Shown here: one piece after another, positions 56,528-64,000 of the stretch
How positions within the stretch are numbered: the stretch's first letter is position 1
Layout: each line of letters begins with the position of its first letter
NCBI GenBank assembly: GCA_021811235.1
Contig: JAJZPG010000016.1
Coordinates: 1 to 64,000, forward strand
Length of the DNA stretch: 64,000 bases
Source: Pseudomonadota bacterium
Lineage (GTDB): Bacteria > Pseudomonadota > Gammaproteobacteria > Burkholderiales > Thiobacillaceae
Direction: 5' to 3'
Notes under the pieces: generated by a model
Database searches by the model: none
The model's input: only the letters and a program-made list of their open reading frames with translations
What the model was told of the DNA's origin: nothing
Program-made: the position numbers and the translations under genes

Positions 56528-57274
56528 TCACGCCGCCGCAGCCGGCGGGAGAAACAGATAATCGTCCGCCCCCGCCACCACGCCCGTTACCGCCTGCTTT
56601 TCCCCCGCCGCGTCGAGGATGAAAGCCGTGTAGCCCCGTTCTGACAGGAAGTCGAAGACCCGCTCCGGCTGATAGCCCATGCGTGCCGCCAGGTGCGTGT
56701 TCAGTTCGCAGTAGACCACCGGACGATGGCGCGCCAGGGCGTGTTCCGCCCCCTGCAGCACCAACAGCTCGGCGCCTTCGACGTCGCACTTGATGAAATC
56801 GAGTCGCGGCACGGCCTGCTCGTCCATATACGCGTCCAGCGTCAGCGTCTCCACCTGTTCGACGATATAGTCGCGGCGCATCTCGTCGCCAAAGTGCGAG
56901 AGCCCGATGCCCAGGCGCCCGGATTCCTTGACCGGGATGCTGATCCTCACATTGCCCGCCTGATTGGACAGCGCGCGCGCATCGATGCGCACGTTGCCGA
57001 ACCGCCCCACCACCCGCTGCAGGATGGAGCGCGTGTACGACACCGGTTCGAAGCAGTGGACCTTGCACGAGCCGCCATGGATCGCGCAGAACTCCTTGGC
57101 CAGATAGCCGAAGTGGGCCCCCACGTCGAAAATCACGCCGCCCTCCGGGATGAAACGGGACAGCTGCAGGACGCGCGGCCGCTCCTTGGGGTTGTAGCGG
57201 GCTTTCAGATAATGCTGCACCCAGGCCAGGCGCTGACGCCAATTCGAATAGACGGCTTCTCGGGATAATTCCAT
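56528..57274 (-). CDS. FkbM family methyltransferase
   Basis: A 248-residue SAM-dependent methyltransferase of the FkbM type, which O-methylates polysaccharide or polyketide hydroxyls. Motif I is VIFDVGAHFGYLAKEF, followed by CFEPVSYTRSILQRV and FIKCDVEGAELLVLQGAE, the FkbM signature. ATG 57274 is used; GTG 57298 would add eight residues. It converges with the PAP2 gene with a 9-bp gap. The acceptor is unknown. Confidence 0.85.
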   Translation of the reverse strand: MELSREAVYSNWRQRLAWVQHYLKARYNPKERPRVLQLSRFIPEGGVIFDVGAHFGYLAKEFCAIHGGSCKVHCFEPVSYTRSILQRVVGRFGNVRIDARALSNQAGNVRISIPVKESGRLGIGLSHFGDEMRRDYIVEQVETLTLDAYMDEQAVPRLDFIKCDVEGAELLVLQGAEHALARHRPVVYCELNTHLAARMGYQPERVFDFLSERGYTAFILDAAGEKQAVTGVVAGADDYLFLPPAAAA

Positions 57275-57351
57275 GTAATGACCAGCATCGCCCAGCACGG
57301 GCGTCCATACGGAAGAAGGCCCGTATTATGGCTGCCCGGCCAGCCGATTTC

Positions 57352-58206
57352 CTAGTACGCCCGGCTTTCCGCTTCGAACAAGTCGCCCGGCAAAGGCAGC
57401 CGGCACGCCACCAGTTCCGGCGCGTGCGCCGCGATGCGTTCGCGAGCGACCGCCACCGGCGGGCAATCGGCCAGCCAGGCCGGCGCTTCGCCGGCCAGCA
57501 CGCGGTTGATCTGCGGCAAGCGCGTGGTGACTTCCTGGATGTAGTAATCGAAGCGCGACGACAGCCTGCGATCGAACACGCGCCCCGCCCCATGCAGCAT
57601 GTTGGGCAGGCGGCTGTGCCGCAGCAGGGATTCCGCGCCCGCCAGCTGCCTGATCGCACGGCGGCAGGCGGCGGGCGCGCAGTCGAAATTGCGCGCCACA
57701 TAATCGATCAGCCAGTCGTCCGCCTGCAGCAGGACGGCAGGCGGACGGAACAGGTGCTGCGCGATATGGCGGTCCATCGCCCATTCCGACGCAGCGTGCG
57801 TCAGCATCGGCACGTTCCACCACAAGTGCTCGTGCGCAGGGACGAAATGATTGTGCGCGATGATGTCGACCCACAGATGGCTGATCGCGCCGACGGCACA
57901 GGCACGCGACTCGTCGTCGTGCGCCGCCGCGAGCAATGCATGCGCGGTTTCCCAGCGGTGGCTCGAATCGAACGCACGCGTGCGTGCGGTGGATCCCACC
58001 AGGGCCAGATCCGGCAGGCAGGCGCCGGCCATCAGGCGCTGCGGGAAGTGCCGCACTGCACGGCGCAAATCCGGATCGAGGAGCGGCACCGCCCACACCA
58101 GGAGCTGTGCGAAATACACGTGGGTATACAGCCCCCATGCCAGCGCATCCGCGGCAAACAGGCTTGCCGGGATCGACCACCAGAGAGCGAGGCGCTGTGC
58201 GTTCAT
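57352..58206 (-). CDS. Zinc-dependent phospholipase C-like exported protein
   Basis: A 284-residue protein with a hydrophobic N-terminal signal and a mature start WGLYTHVYFAQ, where Trp and His would be the first zinc ligands. The further ligands fit the zinc-dependent phospholipase C fold: PDLALVG, SHRWETAHALL, GAISHLWVDIIAHNHFVP. The substrate is not known; many family members are uncharacterised. It lies upstream of the FkbM gene on the same strand and divergent from the PfkB kinase. Confidence 0.75.
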   Translation of the reverse strand: MNAQRLALWWSIPASLFAADALAWGLYTHVYFAQLLVWAVPLLDPDLRRAVRHFPQRLMAGACLPDLALVGSTARTRAFDSSHRWETAHALLAAAHDDESRACAVGAISHLWVDIIAHNHFVPAHEHLWWNVPMLTHAASEWAMDRHIAQHLFRPPAVLLQADDWLIDYVARNFDCAPAACRRAIRQLAGAESLLRHSRLPNMLHGAGRVFDRRLSSRFDYYIQEVTTRLPQINRVLAGEAPAWLADCPPVAVARERIAAHAPELVACRLPLPGDLFEAESRAY

Positions 58207-58337
58207 GCACGCAATATGGCCGCGCCGGATGACCGTGCGCTGTCATTCGCGTGAATCTTCCGTTAAATCAACCTGTTCCGGCCTGCGTATAATCCCGGCT
58301 GTCGTTTCCAACCCATCGTCACCCGAACCCAACCATC

Positions 58338-59270
58338 ATGCGCACCCTCATCTGCGGTTCCCTCGCCTTCGACTCCATCATGGTGTTCCAGGACCACTTC
58401 AAGCACCACATCCTGCCGGACAAGATCCACATGCTGAACGTGTCCTTCCTGGTGCCGGAGATGCGCCGCGAATTCGGCGGCTGCGCCGGCAACATTGCGT
58501 ACAACCTGAAACTGCTGGGCGGCGAGCCCTTGATCATGGCGACCGTCGGCGACGACTTCGGTACCTACGCCGAACGCCTCGACGCCCTCTCGATTCCGCG
58601 CGAACACATCCGCCACGTCGCCGGCACCTACACCGCGCAAGCCTTCATCACCACCGACCTCGACGACAACCAGATCACCGCCTTCCATCCGGGCGCGATG
58701 AACTATTCGCACGAGAACGACGTGCGCGAGGTCACCGACGTCAAGCTCGGCATCGTCGCGCCGGACGGCCGCGACGGCATGCTGCGACACGTGCGCGGCT
58801 TCCACGAAGCCGGCGTGCCGTGCGTCTTCGATCCCGGCCAGGGCATGCCGCTCTTTTCCGGCGAGGAGTTGCTGGAGTGCGTGCACAAGTCACGCTACGT
58901 CATCCTCAACGACTACGAAGCCGAACTGCTGCAGACCCGCACCGGAGAGAATCTGGCCACACTGGCGCGCCACGTCGAGGCATTGATCGTGACGCGCGGC
59001 GCCGAAGGCTCGGTGATCCACACGGGCGGCCGCCAGATCGACATCCCCGCGGTGCGTCCCGACGCCATCCTCGACCCCACCGGTTGTGGCGACGCCTACC
59101 GCAGCGGCATCCTGTACGGTCTCACCCACGGCCTCGACTGGGAAACATCGGGGCAGCTCGCAAGTCTCATGGGATCGATCAAGATCGAGCACCGCGGGGG
59201 TCAGAACCACAAACCGACACGCGACGAAATCGCCGCCCGCTTCAAGGCAGCATTCGGCAAGACGTTCTGA
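58338..59270 (+). CDS. PfkB family carbohydrate/nucleoside kinase
   Basis: A 310-residue ribokinase-fold enzyme. The N-terminal motif is EFGGCAGNIAYNLKLLGG. The anion-hole/catalytic motif near the C-terminus is DPTGCGDAYRSGILYGL, with Asp as base. VLNDYEAELLQTR and VTRGAEGSVIHTGG are also present. The GCGDAYR form resembles bacterial adenosine kinases of this family, but sugar specificity cannot be excluded. It has its own promoter region, shared with the divergent phospholipase-like gene. Confidence 0.85.
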   Translation: MRTLICGSLAFDSIMVFQDHFKHHILPDKIHMLNVSFLVPEMRREFGGCAGNIAYNLKLLGGEPLIMATVGDDFGTYAERLDALSIPREHIRHVAGTYTAQAFITTDLDDNQITAFHPGAMNYSHENDVREVTDVKLGIVAPDGRDGMLRHVRGFHEAGVPCVFDPGQGMPLFSGEELLECVHKSRYVILNDYEAELLQTRTGENLATLARHVEALIVTRGAEGSVIHTGGRQIDIPAVRPDAILDPTGCGDAYRSGILYGLTHGLDWETSGQLASLMGSIKIEHRGGQNHKPTRDEIAARFKAAFGKTF

Positions 59271-59333
59271 ACCGCGCCGCAGGTTGGCAGTATCATTGCC
59301 CATAGTTGGCTTGAGAATAAAGGCAGGAAAATC

Positions 59334-59801
59334 ATGATGACGACGATGAAATCACCAGGAATCGTCGCCGCGGCCATGCTGGCCGTGGCCGCCCTCGGCG
59401 GCTGCGCCAGCGGCACCGGCGGCAAGGATTACAGCCGCGCACAGACCCGCGCCGTGCAGGACGTGCAGTTAGGCGTGGTGGAATCGGTGCGTGAAGTGAA
59501 CATCGAGGGCACCAAGACGCCGATCGGGGCGGGTGCGGGCGCAGTGGTCGGCGGCGTCGCCGGCAGCACGGTCGGCAGCGGCAAGGGCAGCGTGGTCGGC
59601 GCCGCCGTCGGTGCGGTGCTCGGCGGCCTGGGGGGCGCGGCTGCGGAAGAAGCGGTCACCCGCCAGAATGGCGTGGAGATCACGGTCAAGCTGGATTCGG
59701 GGCGACTGATCGCGATCACCCAGGCGGCCGACGAGGAATTCCGCGTGGGCGACCGCGTCCGCGTGCTTTCCGGGGGCGGGGCGACACGCGTTTCGCACTG
59801 A
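59334..59801 (+). CDS. Glycine-zipper outer-membrane lipoprotein (SlyB-like)
   Basis: A 155-residue lipoprotein: signal and lipobox VAALGGCASG, then a glycine-zipper membrane segment (GAGAGAVVGGVAGSTVGSGK, SVVGAAVGAVLGGLGGAAAE) and a C-terminal beta domain ending in DRVRVLSGGGATRVSH. This is the PCP/SlyB family of outer-membrane integrity lipoproteins. Start ATG 59334 or the adjacent ATG 59337. A hairpin follows the stop. Confidence 0.87.
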   Translation: MMTTMKSPGIVAAAMLAVAALGGCASGTGGKDYSRAQTRAVQDVQLGVVESVREVNIEGTKTPIGAGAGAVVGGVAGSTVGSGKGSVVGAAVGAVLGGLGGAAAEEAVTRQNGVEITVKLDSGRLIAITQAADEEFRVGDRVRVLSGGGATRVSH

Positions 59802-59804
59802 CCC

Positions 59805-59837
59805 GATGACGGCGGCGTGACGCGCCGCCCGGTCATC
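59805..59837 (+). terminator. Hairpin after the SlyB-like gene (weak terminator)
   Basis: GATGAC-GGCGGCG pairs with CGCCGCC and GTCATC (two-base bulge) around a short loop. Only ATTT follows, so as an intrinsic terminator it is weak. Confidence 0.5.
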
Positions 59838-59913
59838 ATTTCGCAACCTCAACGTCACGCCGGGTTCACGGCGGCTCTCTAAGCTGGGCGCATTCCATCC
59901 ATGGGAGCGCCCT

Positions 59914-60660
59914 ATGCTCGACGTACGCAGCACCGTTCAGCCCGCCGCCAGCCGCTATCACGTCTCGCTGGCGGTCGACGACAGTGAGATCCGCGAAGCG
60001 CAGCGTCTGCGCCACAAGGTATTTGCCGAGGAAATGGGCGCGCGCCTGTCGTCCCCCTTGCCCGGGCACGACATCGACTTGTACGACCCGTTCTGCGATC
60101 ACCTGCTGGTGCGTGATCTTGCCAGCGGTGAAGTCGTCGGCACCTACCGCATCCTCCCGCCCGAAGCCGCCCGGCGCGTCGGCAGCTATTACTCCGAGCA
60201 GGAATTCGACCTCACCCGGCTGAATTTCCTGCGCCCGCGCATGGCCGAGCTGGGCCGTTCGTGCGTGCATCCCGCGCACCGCAGCGGCGCCGTCATCGCC
60301 CGCCTGTGGATGGGGCTGGCCGACTACATGACGCGCAGCGGCTATGAATACATCGTCGGCTGCGCCAGCGTCGGCATGGCGGATGGCGGCCACATCGCGG
60401 CGAGCGTGTATCGCCAGCTGACCGAGCGCCATCCGGCCCCGGTCGAATGGCACGTCACCCCGCGCACCCGCCTGCCGGTCGAGTCGCTCGACGACGGCCA
60501 GAGCGCCGCCTTGCCGCCGCTGATCAAGGGCTACATCCGGCTCGGCGCCATGGTCTGCGGCGAACCGGCGTGGGACCCCGATTTCAACACGGCCGATCTG
60601 CTGATGCTGCTGCCGATGGCCCAACTCAACCGCAGCTATGCCCGCCGCCTCATCGGTTGA
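59914..60660 (+). CDS. olsB: L-ornithine N(alpha)-acyltransferase OlsB
   Basis: OlsB acylates ornithine with a 3-hydroxy fatty acid to form lyso-ornithine lipid. The 248-residue GNAT-type protein has EIREAQRLRHKVFAEEMGAR, DLYDPFCDHLLVRD, TYRILPPEAA and FLRPRMAELGRSCVHPAHRS, all typical of OlsB. It ends 16 bp before the olsA start, giving the two-gene ornithine-lipid pathway. A degenerate Pho-box-like array lies upstream (59831-59869). Confidence 0.88.
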   Translation: MLDVRSTVQPAASRYHVSLAVDDSEIREAQRLRHKVFAEEMGARLSSPLPGHDIDLYDPFCDHLLVRDLASGEVVGTYRILPPEAARRVGSYYSEQEFDLTRLNFLRPRMAELGRSCVHPAHRSGAVIARLWMGLADYMTRSGYEYIVGCASVGMADGGHIAASVYRQLTERHPAPVEWHVTPRTRLPVESLDDGQSAALPPLIKGYIRLGAMVCGEPAWDPDFNTADLLMLLPMAQLNRSYARRLIG

Positions 60661-60676
60661 GTTTTACAATGGCGAG

Positions 60677-61486
60677 GTGACCCTCACCCGCCTGCCCCCT
60701 CCCCTCCGCCGCGCGATCCGCGTCAGCCTGCTCGCGCTACACCTCGTCTGGGGCGTCACGCTGGCAGGGCTGGTCTTTCCGCTGCTCGGTCCCGCGACGC
60801 GAGATGGCCTCATCATGGCCTGGGCGCGGCGCCTGCTGCGCGTGCTGGGCGTTCAGGCCCGGGGCGCCGCCGCTCCCAGCCTGCCAAGTGGCGCGCTGCT
60901 GGTATGCAACCACGTGTCCTGGCTTGACATCTATCTCATCTACGCCGCGCAACGGGTGCATTTCGTGTCGAAATCGGAAGTCCGCGCCTGGCCGGTAGCG
61001 GGCTGGCTGGCGCACAAGACCGGCACCCTGTTCCTCGAACGCGGCCGCCGCGCCGATACCGCGCGCGTCAATGCCGAGATGCGTACGCTGATGGAAGGCG
61101 GCGCCTGGGTTGCGGTGTTTCCCGAAGGCACCACCAGCGACGGCCGCGGTCTGCGCCGCTTCTTGCCCTCGCTCCTGCAGCCGGCAGTGGAACTCGGTTG
61201 CCCCATCGTTCCGGCGGCCTTGCGCTACCGCACCCTGGACGGCGAATACAGCGCCGCGCCGGCGTACGTCGACCAGATGAGCCTGTGGCAGAGTCTGAGA
61301 CAGATCGTCAACGAGCCGGGATTGCTTGCCGAGCTGCACTTTGGCGAGCCGATCCAGCCGCTTGGCCACCGGCGCGAACTCGCCGCCCAGGCCGAGCAGT
61401 CCGTGGCCGGGCTGCTGGGACTCAGTGCTTCGGAGACCGCATCTGCGGACAATGCACCGCAAACACCTGGCGGTCCTCCAGCCTGA
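60677..61486 (+). CDS. olsA: Lyso-ornithine lipid acyltransferase OlsA
   Basis: OlsA is a PlsC-type O-acyltransferase that adds the second fatty acid to lyso-ornithine lipid. GTG 60677 gives 269 residues. An N-terminal membrane helix ([19 protein letters not shown]) is followed by the acyltransferase motifs [10 protein letters not shown] (HX4D), [10 protein letters not shown] and [10 protein letters not shown]. The 3' 65 bp overlap the end of the convergent apaH gene. Role assigned from the neighbouring olsB; a general PlsC activity is the alternative. Confidence 0.82.
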   Translation: MTLTRLPPPLRRAIRVSLLALHLVWGVTLAGLVFPLLGPATRDGLIMAWARRLLRVLGVQARGAAAPSLPSGALLVCNHVSWLDIYLIYAAQRVHFVSKSEVRAWPVAGWLAHKTGTLFLERGRRADTARVNAEMRTLMEGGAWVAVFPEGTTSDGRGLRRFLPSLLQPAVELGCPIVPAALRYRTLDGEYSAAPAYVDQMSLWQSLRQIVNEPGLLAELHFGEPIQPLGHRRELAAQAEQSVAGLLGLSASETASADNAPQTPGGPPA

Positions 61487-62243
61487 CCGCCGTCATCCTC
61501 CCCCCCCACAGACAGCCGGTATCCAGCGCGATCAGATCCGGGCGGTTGATCAGCCCGAGCGTCGACCAGTGGCCGATGATGCAGGTCGCCTCCGCGCTCT
61601 TGCGCCCCGGCACCTCAAACCACGGCAGCCAGCCGGACGGCTGCGTGCCGGGCGCGCCTTTGTGGTGGAATTCCATCTCCCCTGCCGCCGAACAATAGCG
61701 CAGGCGCGTGAAGGCGTTGACGATCACCCGCAGCCGCTCGACCCCTTGCAAACCGGCATCCCAGGCGACCGGCGCATTGCCGTACATCTGCGCGAAAAAA
61801 TCGCGGTAATTCGGTCCCTGCAGCACTGCCTCGGCTTCCGCCGCCCATCGCATCGTATCGTCCGGCGTCCAGCCCGGGAGCACGCCGGCATGCACCATCA
61901 GCCAGTCGCCTTCGCGCCAGGCGAGCCTGCGCCGGCGCAGCCACGTCAGCAGCTCGTCGCGGTCGGGCGCCGCCAGCACTTCATCCAGCGTGTCGCCCTT
62001 GTGTTCGCGGCCGAGGCCCTCGGCCAGTGCCAGCAGATGCAGATCGTGGTTGCCGAGCACGCATCGGGCGGCATCGCCCAGGCTCTTGATGAAACGCAAC
62101 ACCGCCAGCGAATCCGGCCCGCGGTTGACCAGATCGCCGACGAACCACAGCCGGTCGGCCGCCGCGTCGAAGCGGATGGCGTCCAGCAGTTGCAAAAGCG
62201 AGTCATGGCAACCCTGAATGTCGCCAATGGCATAGGTGGGCAT
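61422..62243 (-). CDS. apaH: Symmetrical bis(5'-nucleosyl)-tetraphosphatase ApaH
   Basis: ApaH hydrolyses Ap4A to two ADP and also removes Np4 caps from RNA. The 273-residue calcineurin-fold protein has [47 protein letters not shown] and [11 protein letters not shown]. Its length is as expected. It is convergent with olsA and overlaps its 3' end by 65 bp. Confidence 0.95.
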   Translation of the reverse strand: MPTYAIGDIQGCHDSLLQLLDAIRFDAAADRLWFVGDLVNRGPDSLAVLRFIKSLGDAARCVLGNHDLHLLALAEGLGREHKGDTLDEVLAAPDRDELLTWLRRRRLAWREGDWLMVHAGVLPGWTPDDTMRWAAEAEAVLQGPNYRDFFAQMYGNAPVAWDAGLQGVERLRVIVNAFTRLRYCSAAGEMEFHHKGAPGTQPSGWLPWFEVPGRKSAEATCIIGHWSTLGLINRPDLIALDTGCLWGGRMTAVRLEDRQVFAVHCPQMRSPKH

Positions 62244-62318
62244 ATAAAATAGGGTTTCGTTAGCGCTCGGTGCCCCGCATCATAGCGCCCCCGCCTGAAC
62301 TCCACGTGACACCCCCGC

Positions 62319-62711
62319 ATGAAACCCCTGATCCGCCTGTTTTTCCGCACCCTGCGCCTCATCCTCACGCCCTTCATGCTGCTGGGCTACTGGTTGACAC
62401 GCCCCAAGGGCATCGTGCGCCCCGGCGCCGCCCAGCAGGCCGTCGATGCGCGCACCCGCAGTCTGGCGCTGTACCACTTCCCCACCTGCCCGTTCTGCCT
62501 GAAGACCCGCCGCACCATCCAGCGCCTGTCGCTCCAGATCGAACTGCGCGATGCCCAGCATGACGCAGGGCATCGCGACGCCCTGATCGCCGGCGGCGGC
62601 AAGCCGCAGGTACCGTGCCTGCTGATCACCGACGCCCAGGGCAAACAGACCTGGCTGTACGAGTCGGACGCCATCAACGCCTATCTCAACCGCGAATTCG
62701 CCGCGGCATGA
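62319..62711 (+). CDS. Membrane-anchored glutaredoxin-family protein
   Basis: A 130-residue protein with a hydrophobic N-terminal helix (FRTLRLILTPFMLLGYWL), a basic linker and a glutaredoxin-like domain with the active site YHFPTCPFCLKTRR and cis-Pro region QVPCLLI. The C-terminus is ESDAINAYLNREF, typical of glutaredoxin/GST N-terminal domains. The predicted topology leaves the domain in the cytoplasm (inferred from the positive residues). Overlaps rep by 4 bp. Confidence 0.82.
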   Translation: MKPLIRLFFRTLRLILTPFMLLGYWLTRPKGIVRPGAAQQAVDARTRSLALYHFPTCPFCLKTRRTIQRLSLQIELRDAQHDAGHRDALIAGGGKPQVPCLLITDAQGKQTWLYESDAINAYLNREFAAA

Positions 62712-64000
62712 GCCTGCTTTCCGCGCTCAATCCGCCGCAGCGCGAGGCGGCGAAATATCTCGACGGCCCCCTGCTGGTGCTGGCCGGCGCCGGCTCGGGC
62801 AAGACGCGGGTGATCACCCACAAGATCGCCTATCTCATCGGCGAATGCGGCTACAAGCCGGGCTCGATCGCCGCCATCACCTTCACCAACAAGGCCGCGC
62901 GCGAGATGGCGGAGCGCGCAGCCAAGCTGACCCAGGGCGATGCCTTTAATAAAATCAGCACCAAGGGTCTGATCGTCACCACCTTCCACTCGATGGGCTT
63001 GCGCATGCTGCGCGAGGACGCGAAGTTCGCCGAGCTGAAGCCGGCGTTTTCCATCCTCGACTCAGCCGACGCGATGGGCATCATCTCGGAAATCCTCAAG
63101 ACCACCGACAAGCAGGAAATCCGCCGGGCAGTGTCGCGCATCTCGCTGTGGAAGAACGAGCTGAAGTCGCCCGCCATTGCTTTGCAAACGGCCGAGGACG
63201 ACAACGCACGCGCCTACGCGAAGATCTACGACCGCTACGACGCCACGCTGCGCGCCTATCAGGCGGTCGATTTCGACGACCTCATCCGCCTGCCTGCGGA
63301 ATTATTGGACACCCACGCCGAACTGCGCGAAAAATGGCAGAACCGCCTGCGCCACATCCTGGTCGACGAATACCAGGACACCAACGTTGCCCAGTATCGC
63401 CTGCTGCAGAAGCTCACCGGGGTGCGCGCGGCGTTCACCGCGGTCGGCGACGACGACCAGGCGATCTACGGCTGGCGCGGCGCATCGGCCGACAACCTCA
63501 GACAGCTCAACGAGGACTACCCGCACCTGCACGTGGTCAAGCTCGAGCAGAACTACCGCTCCACCGTGCGCATCCTCAAGGCCGCCAACAGCCTCATCGC
63601 CAACAATCCCAAGCTGTTCGAGAAGCGCCTGTGGAGCGACCTCGGCCACGGCGACCCGATCCAGGTGATGCCGACGCGCGACGACGAGCACGAAGCCGAG
63701 TCGGTGGTCATGCGGCTGCTGTCGCACAAGTTCCAGCATCGCACCGAATGGCGCGACTACGCCATTCTCTATCGCGGTAACTACCAGGCGCGCATCTTCG
63801 AGCAGGCGTTGCGGAACGAGAAGGTGCCGTACCAGCTATCCGGCGGACAATCGTTTTTCGACCGCGCCGAAATCAAGGACGTCATCGCCTACCTCCGCCT
63901 GATCGCCAACGGTGACGACGATCCGGCCTTCATCCGCGCGGTCACCACCCCGAAGCGCGGCATCGGCGCGGCGACGCTGGAAAAACTGGGCCAGGTCGCC
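62708..64000 (+). CDS. rep: ATP-dependent DNA helicase Rep (partial, runs off window end)
   Basis: Rep is a superfamily 1A 3'-5' DNA helicase that helps replication forks pass obstacles. The visible 431 residues start MSLLSALNPPQREAAKYLDG. Motif I is LAGAGSGKTRVI, motif Ia ITFTNKAAREM, motif II LVDEYQDTN, motif III VGDDDQAIYGWRGA and motif IV EQNYRST. The C-terminal half lies outside the window. Rep rather than UvrD is favoured by the N-terminus and by motif III with DDDQAIYGWRGA. Confidence 0.92.
   Translation, partial: MSLLSALNPPQREAAKYLDGPLLVLAGAGSGKTRVITHKIAYLIGECGYKPGSIAAITFTNKAAREMAERAAKLTQGDAFNKISTKGLIVTTFHSMGLRMLREDAKFAELKPAFSILDSADAMGIISEILKTTDKQEIRRAVSRISLWKNELKSPAIALQTAEDDNARAYAKIYDRYDATLRAYQAVDFDDLIRLPAELLDTHAELREKWQNRLRHILVDEYQDTNVAQYRLLQKLTGVRAAFTAVGDDDQAIYGWRGASADNLRQLNEDYPHLHVVKLEQNYRSTVRILKAANSLIANNPKLFEKRLWSDLGHGDPIQVMPTRDDEHEAESVVMRLLSHKFQHRTEWRDYAILYRGNYQARIFEQALRNEKVPYQLSGGQSFFDRAEIKDVIAYLRLIANGDDDPAFIRAVTTPKRGIGAATLEKLGQVA

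Overview
The window is high-GC, densely coded DNA from a betaproteobacterium. A Thiobacillus-like or other Nitrosomonadales relative is the best guess; this is inferred from gene content, not from a marker gene. Supporting content: System II cytochrome c maturation (ResB/CcsA) beside cytochrome c4, a pilMNOPQ-aroK block divergent from the PBP1a gene, gcvPA/gcvPB as separate genes, a PEP-CTERM/PrsK-PrsR surface system, and ornithine-lipid genes. I found no tRNA, rRNA, CRISPR array, transposase or prophage gene.

Layout. 0-6 kb: phoR (cut by the window edge) and phoB with a Pho box, then ubiE-ubiJ-ubiB and a sodium:solute symporter. 6-9.8 kb: a PEP-CTERM protein under a sigma-54 promoter, an APS kinase with a degenerate ATP-sulfurylase domain, and a DHH phosphoesterase. 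9.8-19 kb: a VanZ-like membrane protein, a beta-helix protein, aroK and pilQPONM, all on the minus strand. 19-33 kb: mrcA, a small nucleotidyltransferase-like gene, then the PEP-CTERM block (glycosyltransferase, prsK, prsR, two tandem prsT-like TPR lipoproteins). 33-37 kb: a second PEP-CTERM protein, a ThiF/HesA-type E1 enzyme, a FeeM-type acyltransferase and hemB. 37-42 kb: a probable small RNA, engB, cytochrome c4, resB, ccsB and a TlpA-like thioredoxin. 42-53 kb: aroQ-accB-accC, prmA, a DUF3426 protein, a tandem glycine riboswitch and gcvT-gcvH-gcvPA-(DUF3144)-tpx-gcvPB-dgkA. 53-64 kb: a FimV-like protein, glycosyltransferase, PAP2 phosphatase, FkbM methyltransferase, phospholipase C-like protein, PfkB kinase, glycine-zipper lipoprotein, olsB-olsA, apaH, a glutaredoxin and a rep helicase cut by the window end.

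How parts work together. PrsK/PrsR is a two-component system whose regulator is a sigma-54 activator. I see GG-N10-GC (-24/-12) elements upstream of both PEP-CTERM genes and of the glycosyltransferase-prsK-prsR operon itself. Both PEP-CTERM genes also carry a nearly identical 16-bp motif (GTCGGAAAAATTTACA / GTCGGAAAACTTTACA), a good candidate for the PrsR enhancer site. The exosortase that would process these proteins is not in this window.

The least ordinary signals are: (1) five intergenic copies of a 7-bp-periodic, CTAG-rich inverted repeat confined to 43.3-51.2 kb, four of which end directly at a start codon and leave no Shine-Dalgarno; (2) a four-hairpin RNA candidate with anti-Shine-Dalgarno loops between hemB and engB; (3) an APS kinase whose ATP-sulfurylase half has lost its catalytic motifs, near a DHH phosphoesterase that might recycle pAp; and (4) a FeeM-type acyltransferase paired with an E1-like enzyme next to a PEP-CTERM gene.
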